From the NCBI GenBank assembly GCA_016699125.1, contig CP064961.1:620001-684000 (forward strand): a stretch of 64,000 nt of DNA, given 5' to 3'. Position 1 is the first letter of the stretch. Every line of letters begins with the position of its first letter. This DNA comes from a bacterium. GTDB lineage: Bacteria > Babelota > Babeliae > Babelales > Vermiphilaceae. Of this stretch, positions 1-10,828 are shown one piece after another. A model generated the notes under the pieces. It saw only the letters and a program-made list of their open reading frames with translations. It had not been told where the DNA came from and searched no databases. The translations under genes and the position numbers were made by a program.

Positions 1-2444
<2,444 letters not shown>

Positions 2445-2471
2445 TTAGATTGTAGGTCAAACCATTTTTTA

Positions 2472-4091
2472 TTATTTGTAAAAGTGAAATTGGACAGCTT
2501 CCAGGAGTAGTTGAAAAAACTGTTTTATGATTAACAGAAGATAAACAAATATGGGTCGTTTGTCTTTTTCTGAAGATACCTTTTCCTCTTGTATTATTGG
2601 CGATTGGTTGTCATTTTCATATGATGATAGATTGTTATGTGCAAGGTCATTCTTTTGATCGTCTCCTTCTGAAGATTGCGTTTCAGCTTCTTTTGTTAGT
2701 AATGGGCTGTTATCTTCAGATGGTAAAGAATTGTTCTTTTCTTTAGATTCGTCTGAAGATTGCTTTTCAGCTTCTTTTGTTGATAAGTTATTCTTTCGTT
2801 CAAAATAACAAGGAAGAAATGGTGTTGTATGGCAACAAAAAGGTCCTGCTTGATAGCTTTCCCATCCATTCGTAAAGGGGCATTTATGGTTTTCTTCAAT
2901 TGCTTTCTTTTCGTTTTCTTCTAATTTTTCGTCTGTTTTAAAAGTAAAATCCGATTGTGTAAGAATTCTGGCATACAATCCATTTGCTTGACTATTTATA
3001 AGTTGATCAAAATATGGGCAAAAGAGCCATTCTTCCGCATCTTTACCTAAACTTTTTTGTGGTTCCAATAGTGTTTGACTTACAAATGAGGGGTGAACGT
3101 AAAATGTTTTATTTGCGTGTTTTTCTAAAAAAGTTTTAAAAAACGAAAGAAAAAAATCATAATTATGCTCTATGAATAGATGGTAAAAATATTGTTGAAT
3201 CGAAGGTATTTTACCAGCAATGCCACTGTATTCAACAATATTATTCAAACTATTCTTGTTAAATGCAATGGCGATTTCATGTTGCCTTTGTATTGCAAGG
3301 CCGACCAGCAGTAAAAAGCCATTTGGGTAATCGGCTTTTAAGCTTGTATGTAAAATTTTTTCGATATAACTTATACTGTTTGGTTTATCCATTGAGACAA
3401 TATTCTTTATGTACAGTAACTTTTGAAGTATTCCTTGCTGACAAAGCAAATCCTTTATTCTGTTATAATTGTCTTTATCCGTTCCATCTCTAAAGTAAAT
3501 GTTACCTTGTATTTCAAATTGACAATTCCATAAGTTCACATTAGGAGCTATCTGTTTTAATAAATGGTTCCTATACTCCCATTCTTGTAGTTGATTTGTT
3601 TTATCTTCGGGATAGTATGGTGATTGGTAGCTCATAGTTTTTATAGTTTTATCAGGAGATACGTTGCTGTCAGTCTTTGTAGGTTTTGCGAAAGCATCTT
3701 CATAAAGCATGTTTTGCATCCAGATTACCTTGTATCGGTCAAAGTCTTCGGCTGTTTCAAGGATGGTAAAACAAAAAAAAGCCAGATTTGCTGGTACTGC
3801 GTAGGCTTTGGCTTTTTCCAATAAAGGTTGAACCTTTTTATGGAAGGCCTTATTTACCTCAGTTAGTACTTTTAAAAATGATAATTCTGATGTGAAAATG
3901 AATTTTGTAAACTGAAGATCTTCGTCAATCGCTGCGCCTTTCCCCTTTATTAACTCATTGATTCGCATTGTTTCTTCGCGTAAAATTGGATTTATAAGTG
4001 GATCTATAATTTGAGTAAGCTCCATAGTGTAACTTTTTTGTATCAAGAAACATACCATATATAATAAAAAAATAGTTTTTTGAGAACTCAT
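2472..4091 (-). CDS. exported protein of unknown function, 539 aa
   Basis: I do not recognise a family. The N-terminus has a hydrophobic stretch (residues ~6-17, IFLLYMVCFLIQ) that looks like a signal peptide or anchor. Residues ~30-400 are mixed helical sequence. A charged, Ser/Glu-rich linker at ~410-500 contains an imperfect duplicated unit around TKEAE.QSS (two copies ~25 residues apart). The last ~25 residues are hydrophobic (FVYLLLIIKQFFQLLLEAV) and could be a C-terminal membrane segment. The start at 4091 has AAGGC upstream. It stands alone, divergent from tadA. It could be a surface or effector protein; no function is assigned. Confidence 0.75.
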   Translation of the reverse strand: MSSQKTIFLLYMVCFLIQKSYTMELTQIIDPLINPILREETMRINELIKGKGAAIDEDLQFTKFIFTSELSFLKVLTEVNKAFHKKVQPLLEKAKAYAVPANLAFFCFTILETAEDFDRYKVIWMQNMLYEDAFAKPTKTDSNVSPDKTIKTMSYQSPYYPEDKTNQLQEWEYRNHLLKQIAPNVNLWNCQFEIQGNIYFRDGTDKDNYNRIKDLLCQQGILQKLLYIKNIVSMDKPNSISYIEKILHTSLKADYPNGFLLLVGLAIQRQHEIAIAFNKNSLNNIVEYSGIAGKIPSIQQYFYHLFIEHNYDFFLSFFKTFLEKHANKTFYVHPSFVSQTLLEPQKSLGKDAEEWLFCPYFDQLINSQANGLYARILTQSDFTFKTDEKLEENEKKAIEENHKCPFTNGWESYQAGPFCCHTTPFLPCYFERKNNLSTKEAEKQSSDESKEKNNSLPSEDNSPLLTKEAETQSSEGDDQKNDLAHNNLSSYENDNQSPIIQEEKVSSEKDKRPIFVYLLLIIKQFFQLLLEAVQFHFYK

Positions 4092-4190
4092 ACGTTTGCC
4101 TTGAAAACTTATTGAACTTGAAAGTACCTTTTTTTAATGTAAGCTTTTATCTGAAAAATACCAATTACATAATAAGGTTTAGTAGCGAAA

Positions 4191-4667
4191 ATGTCTTTTT
4201 TTGGTCCTGAAAATGATATAATTTTTATGAAAGAGGCTTATAAGCTAGCGTTGCTTGCATGTGCTCAAAATGAAGTTCCGATTGGTGCGATTGTAGTAAA
4301 TGCATCAGGCAATATTATCGGACAGGGTTTTAATAAAGTCGAACAGAAATGCACACAGGCTGCGCATGCAGAATGTGAAGCTATGTGTAATGCGGCTACG
4401 TATTTGGATAATTGGCGACTTGAAAATTGTTGGCTTTATGTTACGGTTGAACCTTGCCTGATGTGTATGGGAATGATAAGGTTAAGTAGAATTGCAGGTG
4501 TTTTTTATGGAGTACATTCACCAGTATACGGTTTTTCAAAGTATACTACTGATATTGAAGATTATCGGAAAAAGCTGATTATTTTATCTGGGGTTTATCA
4601 GGAAGAAATCAGTGTGTTGATGAAAAATTTCTTTCGGAGTGCAAGAGGGTCAGACGAACATTTGTAG
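4191..4667 (+). CDS. tadA: tRNA-specific adenosine deaminase TadA
   Basis: Converts A34 to inosine in the wobble position of tRNA-Arg(ACG). The 158-residue length matches TadA. The zinc deaminase motifs are intact: HAECEAM (zinc His and catalytic Glu) and EPCLMCMGMI (PCxxC zinc cysteines), followed by the typical family segment RIAGVFYGV. The N-terminal helix (MKEAYKLALLACAQNEVPIGAIVV) is also standard. A cytidine or guanine deaminase is less likely, given the PCLMCMGM context. The next gene starts 22 nt downstream on the same strand with a strong ribosome site, so the two are probably co-transcribed. Confidence 0.93.
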   Translation: MSFFGPENDIIFMKEAYKLALLACAQNEVPIGAIVVNASGNIIGQGFNKVEQKCTQAAHAECEAMCNAATYLDNWRLENCWLYVTVEPCLMCMGMIRLSRIAGVFYGVHSPVYGFSKYTTDIEDYRKKLIILSGVYQEEISVLMKNFFRSARGSDEHL

Positions 4668-4689
4668 CAATGTATAAAGGAGGCTGATT

Positions 4690-5043
4690 GTGGATAAAAA
4701 ATTTAAAATTGTACAAGAAAAGCTCTTACAATCTAAACAGGATTTAGAAGCAAAATTGGATACGATGTCAAAAGAAGCCCTCTCTGATGGTCAAGTGCAG
4801 GATCCGGGAGATCAAGCATTGCTTTCAACTATGGAGTTATTGCGGACTTCGCTGCAAGATACGGATTTGGCTCGATACAAAAGAATTGTGCACGCGCTTA
4901 AAAAGTTTGATGATGGATCGTACGGTTTATGTATAGATTGCGGAAATGATATTTCTGAAAAAAGACTCCTTTCTTTCCCTGATGCTGATCGCTGTTTGAG
5001 TTGTCAAGAGGAATATGAAGATTTACAGGCTGTATCAGAGTAG
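4690..5043 (+). CDS. DksA/TraR-type zinc-finger regulator
   Basis: A 117-residue protein with an N-terminal helical region (~1-75) and a C4 zinc finger: C81-x2-C84, then C102-x2-C105. This is the architecture of DksA/TraR proteins, which bind RNA polymerase in the secondary channel and tune transcription, in DksA's case with ppGpp. Segments such as DDGSYGLCIDCGNDIS match the family. The start is GTG at 4690, chosen because AAGGAGG lies 7 nt upstream. The coiled-coil tip that carries the acidic residues in classical DksA is not obvious, so a shorter DksA-like or YteA/TraR-like role is possible. It directly follows tadA. Confidence 0.85.
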   Translation: MDKKFKIVQEKLLQSKQDLEAKLDTMSKEALSDGQVQDPGDQALLSTMELLRTSLQDTDLARYKRIVHALKKFDDGSYGLCIDCGNDISEKRLLSFPDADRCLSCQEEYEDLQAVSE

Positions 5044-5096
5044 CATTAAAAGCTTCACATATATCTGAAATTTGATACAATAAGGGCATAATAGGT

Positions 5097-5172
<76 letters not shown>

Positions 5173-5264
5173 TTTTCTTGAAAGATTTTGACTTTTGTAT
5201 TCCACTTGTTACGATATAAAGGTTAGTTATTGCCGAAAAACAATAAGAAAGGTTCATAAATAAG

Positions 5265-5711
5265 ATGACTACCCAGGAAAAAAATAAAAATACTACCGCT
5301 AAAAAAATCATTAAACTGGTAGGTGTGCCGTTATCTGGTGCAACTGGTCGACGTAAAAAAGCGGTTGCACGTGCTTGGGCACGACGTGGTAATGGCAAAA
5401 TTGTAGTAAATGGTCTAAATTATGACCAGTACTTTGATACAGACACCATGAAAATTGCTGCTTCAAAGGCGCTTTCAGTATGTCCGGTAGCACGAAATTA
5501 TGATTTTCAGATTAATGTTTTTGGTGGTGGCAAAACAGGACAGTCGGATGCAGTAAAACTTGCTATTGCACGAACCCTTGTACAGATGGATGAAAATTTA
5601 CGTAGTCTGTTGCGTCAAGAAAGGCTGTTGACCGTTGATTCCCGTACAAAAGAACGCAAAAAATATGGACAACGCGGTGCTCGTCGTAAGTTCCAATTTG
5701 TAAAACGTTAA
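5265..5711 (+). CDS. rpsI: 30S ribosomal protein S9
   Basis: Small-subunit protein whose C-terminal tail reaches the P-site tRNA. The family core is clear: GRRKKAVARAW, NVFGGGKTGQSDAVKLAIARTL and the basic tail KKYGQRGARRKFQFVKR ending in the conserved Lys-Arg. The length, 148, slightly exceeds the usual ~130 because of a Lys/Thr-rich N-terminal extension of ~20 residues. In most bacteria rpsI follows rplM (L13); here tRNA-Thr lies upstream and glmS downstream, so the rplM-rpsI pair has been separated. Confidence 0.97.
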   Translation: MTTQEKNKNTTAKKIIKLVGVPLSGATGRRKKAVARAWARRGNGKIVVNGLNYDQYFDTDTMKIAASKALSVCPVARNYDFQINVFGGGKTGQSDAVKLAIARTLVQMDENLRSLLRQERLLTVDSRTKERKKYGQRGARRKFQFVKR

Positions 5712-5816
5712 AAATAGAATTGGGCACTGAAAGGTGCTTGATTGCTGGGTATTATATGAATTTATAATTATAAATATCTAATATTTTTACGTCTCTTAAA
5801 AAAGGGGAGCGTTCTA

Positions 5817-7652
5817 GTGTGTAGCATTGTAGGTTATATAAGTTCAAAGCCCGTCAAGCAGTATATGCTTGACGGGCTTGCTCGTCTTGAATACCGTGGG
5901 TACGACTCTGCTGGCATTGCTGTTGTTGATCCAGACAGTACCAATATACGATGTATAAAAGTTGTTGGTGGCGTACAACATCTTATGGCAGCGGTTAATG
6001 AACCAACCTTCAACGGATATTTGGGCATTGGGCATACCCGTTGGGCTACACATGGAAAACAGACTATTGCTAACGCTCATCCTCACTTTGACTGCACCCG
6101 TACCGTTTCTGTAGTACATAATGGTATTTTTGAGAACTATGTTTCGATCAAAGCGCACCTTATTGGACTGCACCATACCTTTATTTCAGAGACTGACACC
6201 GAAGTTATTGCACATTTTTTAGAAGAAAGATTATTGCAGTCTATTGATCCTCTGATGGCCATTCATGAACTGGTAAAAACTTTTGAAGGGCGTTATGCAC
6301 TTGTGATTGTTTTCAAACAGGTGCTTGGCCGTATCTTTTTTGTGCGCAAAGGATCACCTTTGTCCGTTGGATTTGATGAATGCGGTTCATGTATTGCATC
6401 AGATATGCTTGCGTTCCATGAAACCGTCTCACGCTATACGATTGTGCCAGATAATGTCTTTGGATTCTGTGATGACTCAACCGTTACGTTTATAGATTTT
6501 TCAGGTCATCCGGTGTTTTCTGTTGAAAAAAAGCTTTCAAAATTCTGCGGTTCAGTTTCAACTGAAGGTTTTGAACATTTCATGCTTAAAGAGATACATG
6601 AACAGCCAATTGCTATTGCTCGAACTGTTGAATATTTACGAACGTTCGACCTGCAATCCGATTTTTTACCAGATACTATGAAAGAGATTCCTAGTCGTAT
6701 GTCTTTGCTTGGTTGTGGTGGTTCGTGGCATGCGGCGGCGATTGGCAAGTTTTTCTTTGAAGAGGTCGCACATATTCCAACAACGGTACATCTAGCCTCA
6801 GAGTTCCGCTATTCTTATTTTTTTCCTGATGCACAGTCTGTCTATCTGTTTCTTTCACAGTCTGGCGAAACTGCCGATACGTTGGAGGCTTTGCGACTGG
6901 TCAATCAGCACGAACTTGCTACACTTGGCATTGCAAATGTTGCTTCAAGCGCATTAGTCCGCCAGACACATTTCTGTTTTTTGACGCAGGCCGGCCCTGA
7001 AATTGCCGTTGCTTCAACAAAAGCATTTTCAACACAGTTAGTTGTGCTTTACTGGCTTGCTCATTACCTTGCTTTAAAAAAGGGGTTGATGAGTCAACCT
7101 AAGTTTGCAGCTGTTTTTGAAAAACTTCTTTTTGCTGGCAGTGTGTTGGAGCGAGCAATACAAAAATATACGATGCTTATTAAAAATACCTATGCGCCTT
7201 GGTATGCCGGGTATAAACATATGATATGTTTGGGAAAGCATATCAGTTATCCCTTTGCGCTCGAGGCGGCATTAAAATTAAAAGAGATTACTTACATTTT
7301 TGCTCAAGCGTATCCGGCAGGAGAGCTGAAACATGGTCCGTTAGCTTTGGTTGATCAGCATGTGCCGATCCTGGTTTTTTCAGTGCTTGACCCGGTGGCA
7401 TACAAAAAACTGATCAATAGTGTGCACGAAGCAAAGGCCCGTGATGCGCATATTGTTGCATTTGGCTTTGTAGGGCAGCATGAGCTGCAGGCTTTGGCGG
7501 ATGTATGGATGGAAGTTGAGACGGTTGATCCGCTGCTGGCTCCTCTGGCCCACGTTGGCTTAATGCAGTATTTTGTCTATGAAATCGCTCGCCATTTAGA
7601 GCGACCGATTGACAAACCACGCAATCTGGCAAAATCGGTGACGGTTGAATAA
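5817..7652 (+). CDS. glmS: glutamine--fructose-6-phosphate aminotransferase GlmS
   Basis: Makes glucosamine-6-phosphate from fructose-6-phosphate and glutamine, the first step to UDP-GlcNAc and peptidoglycan. The start is GTG at 5817, which places the catalytic cysteine at position 2 (CSIVGYIS); AAAAGGGGAG lies upstream. The N-terminal glutaminase shows RWATHG and HNG. Two SIS domains follow (LGCGGSWHAA, SQSGETADTLEALR, and later YPAGELKHGPLALVD), and the C-terminus DKPRNLAKSVTVE is the standard one. Full length at 611 residues. A 14-bp perfect inverted repeat lies within the first codons and may affect expression (separate entry). Confidence 0.97.
   Translation: MCSIVGYISSKPVKQYMLDGLARLEYRGYDSAGIAVVDPDSTNIRCIKVVGGVQHLMAAVNEPTFNGYLGIGHTRWATHGKQTIANAHPHFDCTRTVSVVHNGIFENYVSIKAHLIGLHHTFISETDTEVIAHFLEERLLQSIDPLMAIHELVKTFEGRYALVIVFKQVLGRIFFVRKGSPLSVGFDECGSCIASDMLAFHETVSRYTIVPDNVFGFCDDSTVTFIDFSGHPVFSVEKKLSKFCGSVSTEGFEHFMLKEIHEQPIAIARTVEYLRTFDLQSDFLPDTMKEIPSRMSLLGCGGSWHAAAIGKFFFEEVAHIPTTVHLASEFRYSYFFPDAQSVYLFLSQSGETADTLEALRLVNQHELATLGIANVASSALVRQTHFCFLTQAGPEIAVASTKAFSTQLVVLYWLAHYLALKKGLMSQPKFAAVFEKLLFAGSVLERAIQKYTMLIKNTYAPWYAGYKHMICLGKHISYPFALEAALKLKEITYIFAQAYPAGELKHGPLALVDQHVPILVFSVLDPVAYKKLINSVHEAKARDAHIVAFGFVGQHELQALADVWMEVETVDPLLAPLAHVGLMQYFVYEIARHLERPIDKPRNLAKSVTVE
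5847..5879 (+). promoter_or_regulatory. perfect hairpin in the first codons of glmS
   Basis: AAGCCCGTCAAGCA (5847-5860) and TGCTTGACGGGCTT (5866-5879) are perfect reverse complements around a 5-nt loop. The hairpin starts 30 nt inside the coding sequence and has no T-run, so it is not an intrinsic terminator. A role in translation or mRNA stability is inferred only. Confidence 0.5.
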
Positions 7653-7664
7653 AGTTTCAACCAT

Positions 7665-8129
7665 TTAAAGTGTCCTTTTTGCAACGTATTTACCACAATA
7701 CGACGCAGCAACAAAAAGGCCAACAGTAATGCATGAACTTGCCAAGTTAATGATGCCTTCTTTCAAAGTACGTGGTAGTAGCCGTGCTTCTTGGTCGTCA
7801 CTCTGTTCTGTAGGGTTTAAAAACAGTTTGTTGAGCCTACTTTTGACAATACTTAAAACAGGAAAAAACCAGCAGCCAATGCTCATGTAGGTGGTTGCCG
7901 TTTTAAAAAGGGCTACATCCTGACGACCTGCAGAGGGAATACCGCTCTGCAGACCTTTCATCAAAGCATGCGTCAGAAATGCCGTGCACAGATAGGTAAG
8001 CTCGACTTTTTTGTATTGTTGGTCGATTTTTGCTGGTTTTTGAACTTTTTTTGCTTGTATAGAGGCCACTACCTGTGTCTGTGGGTAAAGTAACATACCG
8101 CAGATAATCATGGCAAGATGCTTTTTCAT
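7665..8129 (-). CDS. small exported membrane protein, 154 aa
   Basis: Unknown. The signal peptide (MKKHLAMIICGMLLYPQ) is identical to that of the next gene upstream at DNA level, within a 69-bp perfect repeat that also contains the ribosome site AAAGGACG. The mature parts differ, however. Here a Lys-rich linker precedes a hydrophobic segment at ~50-65, another at ~88-103, and a C-terminal one (~126-146). The conserved motif of the neighbouring paralogues (FNPLFL...YESLFQK) is absent or unrecognisable. It may be a highly diverged member of the cluster or an unrelated gene that acquired the same leader. Confidence 0.7.
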   Translation of the reverse strand: MKKHLAMIICGMLLYPQTQVVASIQAKKVQKPAKIDQQYKKVELTYLCTAFLTHALMKGLQSGIPSAGRQDVALFKTATTYMSIGCWFFPVLSIVKSRLNKLFLNPTEQSDDQEARLLPRTLKEGIINLASSCITVGLFVAASYCGKYVAKRTL

Positions 8130-8148
8130 GTGACGTCCTTTCTGTAGC
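8080..8148 (-). repeat. 69-bp perfect direct repeat, copy 1 (ribosome site + signal peptide)
   Basis: Identical over 69 bp to 8722-8790. It covers the ribosome site and first 17 codons of the 154-residue gene. Flanks diverge at once on both sides. Confidence 0.95.
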
Positions 8149-8168
8149 TTGGTATATGATGCATTGTG

Positions 8169-8771
8169 TTACAGTTGTTGTTTCGTTCTAAAATTGGCTA
8201 TAGCATCTTTAGTTGCATTGCCAATTCGTTGACCAGCATTGCAGCTTATAACCAAGGTTGCAAGTGTAGCTATCATAGACAGAAGAGCTCTTTCTACTAG
8301 TATATAATCCCAAAAATCTGCAGAGATTATTTTGTTTATGTAATGGTATTTTCTTAGCTGTCTTTCGATTTTTTGAAATAGGCTTTCGTAACAAAGAAAA
8401 AGTGGATTAAATAGTATTGCAGGTGCAAGATAGCTGTAACCATGGTTAAGATGTCGTTCTATTGCCGAGTTGCTTATTGTATAATTACAAGTAAAGCCAA
8501 AAACTGTATTTAATAAAAAAGAACAAGCGATTATTGTAAGTGCGTTTTTAGTTGTAAGCTCATCCCGTATGTTAGTTCCCATGGTTGTCCATACGAGTGG
8601 ATATATTTTTGGCTTCGGCTTTATTTTCCTGTCTATTGCCTGCCTGATCTTCTTTTTGGTTATATTGTCTTCTGTATGCTCATTTTTTGTTTGGTTTTTT
8701 GGATTTTCCGTAAACGTTAGTTGTGGGTAAAGTAACATACCGCAGATAATCATGGCAAGATGCTTTTTCAT
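8169..8771 (-). CDS. exported paralogue family member A, 200 aa
   Basis: Member of a tandem family of four (this gene and those ending at 8812, 9467 and 10098). The signal peptide is followed by a charged Lys/Thr/Glu linker. Then comes a shared block: DELTTK..LTI with a hydrophobic helix, an LFNPLFLCYESLFQKIE segment, RKYHYINKIISADFWDY, and a C-terminal hydrophobic helix ending in CNAGQRIGNATKDAI. Two or three membrane helices are likely. The signal peptide is shared at DNA level with the gene downstream, but the body matches the gene upstream (ending at 8812). Function unknown; a secreted or envelope membrane protein is inferred. Confidence 0.75.
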   Translation of the reverse strand: MKKHLAMIICGMLLYPQLTFTENPKNQTKNEHTEDNITKKKIRQAIDRKIKPKPKIYPLVWTTMGTNIRDELTTKNALTIIACSFLLNTVFGFTCNYTISNSAIERHLNHGYSYLAPAILFNPLFLCYESLFQKIERQLRKYHYINKIISADFWDYILVERALLSMIATLATLVISCNAGQRIGNATKDAIANFRTKQQL

Positions 8772-8790
8772 GTGACGTCCTTTCTGTAGC
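8722..8790 (-). repeat. 69-bp perfect direct repeat, copy 2
   Basis: Second copy of the leader and signal-peptide repeat, at the start of the 200-residue gene. It is identical to 8080-8148, which suggests recent duplication or gene conversion confined to the leader. Confidence 0.95.
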
Positions 8791-8811
8791 CGGTTGTTTT
8801 ATGTGTTATAT

Positions 8812-9426
8812 TCAAGCTGTTTGTCTGCTTGGAAAATGAGTCATCATAAAATTGACTATCGCATTTTTGGCTGCATTACCAGCTTTTTGACCAGCGTTAC
8901 AACTTAAGATTATGGTTGCAAGGGTACTGATCATCGACAATCCGCTTCTTTGAATTGGTAGGTATTTCCAAAATGGTGCAGACAGAAGTTTGTTTATGTA
9001 ATGGAATTTTCTTAGCTTTCGTTCAATTTTTTGAAATAGGCTTTCGTAACGCAGAAAAAGGGGATTAAAGAGTGCCGCCGCTGCAAAATAGCTGTACCCA
9101 TCGGCAAGGTGCCGTTCAAGTGCTGAGTCGCTTGTTTTATCAAGCATACCGCTAAACCATGTATTTAATAACAAAAGGGAACTCATTATCGCAAGGTTGT
9201 CTTTAGTTGTAAGTTCATCTTGTGCGTGTGTTCCTATCGTTGTTATTGCGAGTGGATATACTTTGGGCTTTGCCTTTGTTTTGCTTGCTTTTTCTTGCTT
9301 ATTTTCTTCTTGAGTTACAACATTTTCTGCAACGTTCTCATTTTTTATTGAGTTCGTTGGATCTTCGGAAAATGTTAGTTGTACAGAAAAGCTAACCAGT
9401 AGCAAACCAAGCATAAATTGTTTCAT
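8812..9426 (-). CDS. exported paralogue family member B, 204 aa
   Basis: Closest relative of member A: both share the linker-to-core segment (KPKVYPLA.TTIGT, DELTTKDNLAI), the LFNPLFLRYESLFQKIERKLRK block with HYINKLLSAPFW, and a C-terminal SCNAGQKAGNAAKNAI helix. A signal peptide is present (MKQFMLGLLLVSFSVQLTFS). The DNA just upstream of the start shares a 17-bp block (CTTTCAAAGTACTTCTG on the plus strand) with member C, so duplications included the leader. Function unknown. Confidence 0.75.
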   Translation of the reverse strand: MKQFMLGLLLVSFSVQLTFSEDPTNSIKNENVAENVVTQEENKQEKASKTKAKPKVYPLAITTIGTHAQDELTTKDNLAIMSSLLLLNTWFSGMLDKTSDSALERHLADGYSYFAAAALFNPLFLRYESLFQKIERKLRKFHYINKLLSAPFWKYLPIQRSGLSMISTLATIILSCNAGQKAGNAAKNAIVNFMMTHFPSRQTA

Positions 9427-9466
9427 TGTAACCTTTCAAAGTACTTCTGTTGTTTATTTGTAGATT

Positions 9467-10033
9467 TTAGAGCTGACTTATTTTATAGCCGATCGATTTA
9501 CCAACATTTGTGCCTGCAATTAATGTTGCTACTGCACCTCCGACTGTTAAAAGCTGTTTTATAAATGGGAAGTGATTCCACATTTTTGCAGACATTATTT
9601 TGTTGGCAATAGGATAGGTTTTTAGTTTTCGTTCAAGTTTCTGTATTAAACTTTGATACGCCAGATACATCGGATGGAAATACACTCCATAATGTGCCAC
9701 CCTCATTGCTTGTAACAGATAACAACGATCTGTTCCGATTTTATTTTTAAGATACGAATTCAAAGTGAGCTGAAATGTATGAAGGAAAAAATAACCGCCA
9801 ATAATGCTGAGCGCCTGTTTGACAGAAAGCTCATCCCTTTCACGAAATTCCAGTGTTACCAAAGGATGGTCGTATATTTTCGGCTTTTCTTCCGGCATGA
9901 CCTCTTTTTGTGCTTCTTTTGTTACCTGTTCTGCTGCTGTTTGTGTGATTGCTTGTGTTACTTCAGTTGGGTTGTCTGCATGTGCATGCCGTGCAAAAAA
10001 TAGCACAGTCATAGCAACTATTAATCGTTTCAT
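9467..10033 (-). CDS. exported paralogue family member C, 188 aa
   Basis: Signal peptide MTVLFFARHAHA with a likely cleavage after AHA, nearly identical to member D. A Thr/Glu-rich linker follows, then the family core: DELSVKQALSIIGG, the block HPMYLAYQSLIQKLERKLKTYPIANKIMSAKMW, and a C-terminal Gly-rich hydrophobic helix. The family signature common to A-D is roughly P(L/M)xLxY(E/Q)SLxQK with NK(I/L)(I/M)SAxxW. Function unknown. It is likely an envelope or secreted membrane-active protein; the position of Trp and the Lys/Arg-rich amphipathic middle are conserved. Confidence 0.75.
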   Translation of the reverse strand: MKRLIVAMTVLFFARHAHADNPTEVTQAITQTAAEQVTKEAQKEVMPEEKPKIYDHPLVTLEFRERDELSVKQALSIIGGYFFLHTFQLTLNSYLKNKIGTDRCYLLQAMRVAHYGVYFHPMYLAYQSLIQKLERKLKTYPIANKIMSAKMWNHFPFIKQLLTVGGAVATLIAGTNVGKSIGYKISQL

Positions 10034-10097
10034 GTTAAATCTTTCAAAGTACTTCTGGTTTTTATTTTTTACATATGATTCTAGTTAGTGTCGCATT

Positions 10098-10718
10098 TCA
10101 CCATTTAATGGGCCATTTATAAGAGATGTAATAGTCTTGTAATTCACTACCAACTGATGCACCAATATTTAAGGCGGCTACTAACGTTGCTAATGCAGCA
10201 CCCATCGTTAACGCCTGGGTCAATACCTTTTTCATTGGTAAGTAGTTCCACATTTTTGCAGACATTATTTTATTTGCAACAGAATAGGTTTTTAATTTTC
10301 TTCCCATCTTCTGCAGTAAACTTTGATATGCTAAGCAAAGTGGATTAAAAGACAAACCACAACTCAAACCAGTAGTTGCGAGTAAAATATGACAAGGTAT
10401 TGAACTGTTAAAAGGCTTTGGACTGTTTGATAGAACAGTTAAACCAGGTATCAATGCAACCTCTGTCGATGCATGCACTATAAAGCAACCCGCAATAACC
10501 CTGAGTGCCTGTTTGACTGAAAGTTCATCAACTTCATGGTTTCCACCTGTAAAAAAAGAATAGGTCTGTACTTTCTGCTTTTCTTCAGGCTTGGTTTCGT
10601 TTTGTACCTGTTCTACCGCCTCTTTTGTTACTGCTTTTTTTGTTTCAGTTGGGTTGTCTGCATGTGCGTGCTGTGCAAAAAATAGCACAGTCATGACGAT
10701 TAAACTTATTTTTTTCAT
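10098..10718 (-). CDS. exported paralogue family member D, 206 aa
   Basis: First gene of the tandem array in transcription order. Signal peptide MTVLFFAQHAHA and the following ADNPTE match member C at protein and DNA level. The core shows DELSVKQALRVIAG, FNPLCLAYQSLLQKMGRKLKTY and ANKIMSAKMWNYLP, then a hydrophobic C-terminal region. Compared with C it has an insert of ~15 residues between the first helix and the conserved block. Order and similarity suggest duplication C-D and A-B from an older pair. Function unknown. Confidence 0.75.
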   Translation of the reverse strand: MKKISLIVMTVLFFAQHAHADNPTETKKAVTKEAVEQVQNETKPEEKQKVQTYSFFTGGNHEVDELSVKQALRVIAGCFIVHASTEVALIPGLTVLSNSPKPFNSSIPCHILLATTGLSCGLSFNPLCLAYQSLLQKMGRKLKTYSVANKIMSAKMWNYLPMKKVLTQALTMGAALATLVAALNIGASVGSELQDYYISYKWPIKW

Positions 10719-10828
10719 TATTCTTCCTTTTTATTCAAAATTATCTGTTTAACTTTTTCTTATTTTAATCTTTTTAAATCGTTTACTTTTTAAAATTTTA
10801 TCACAGCCACAGGCTAATGCAAACATAA

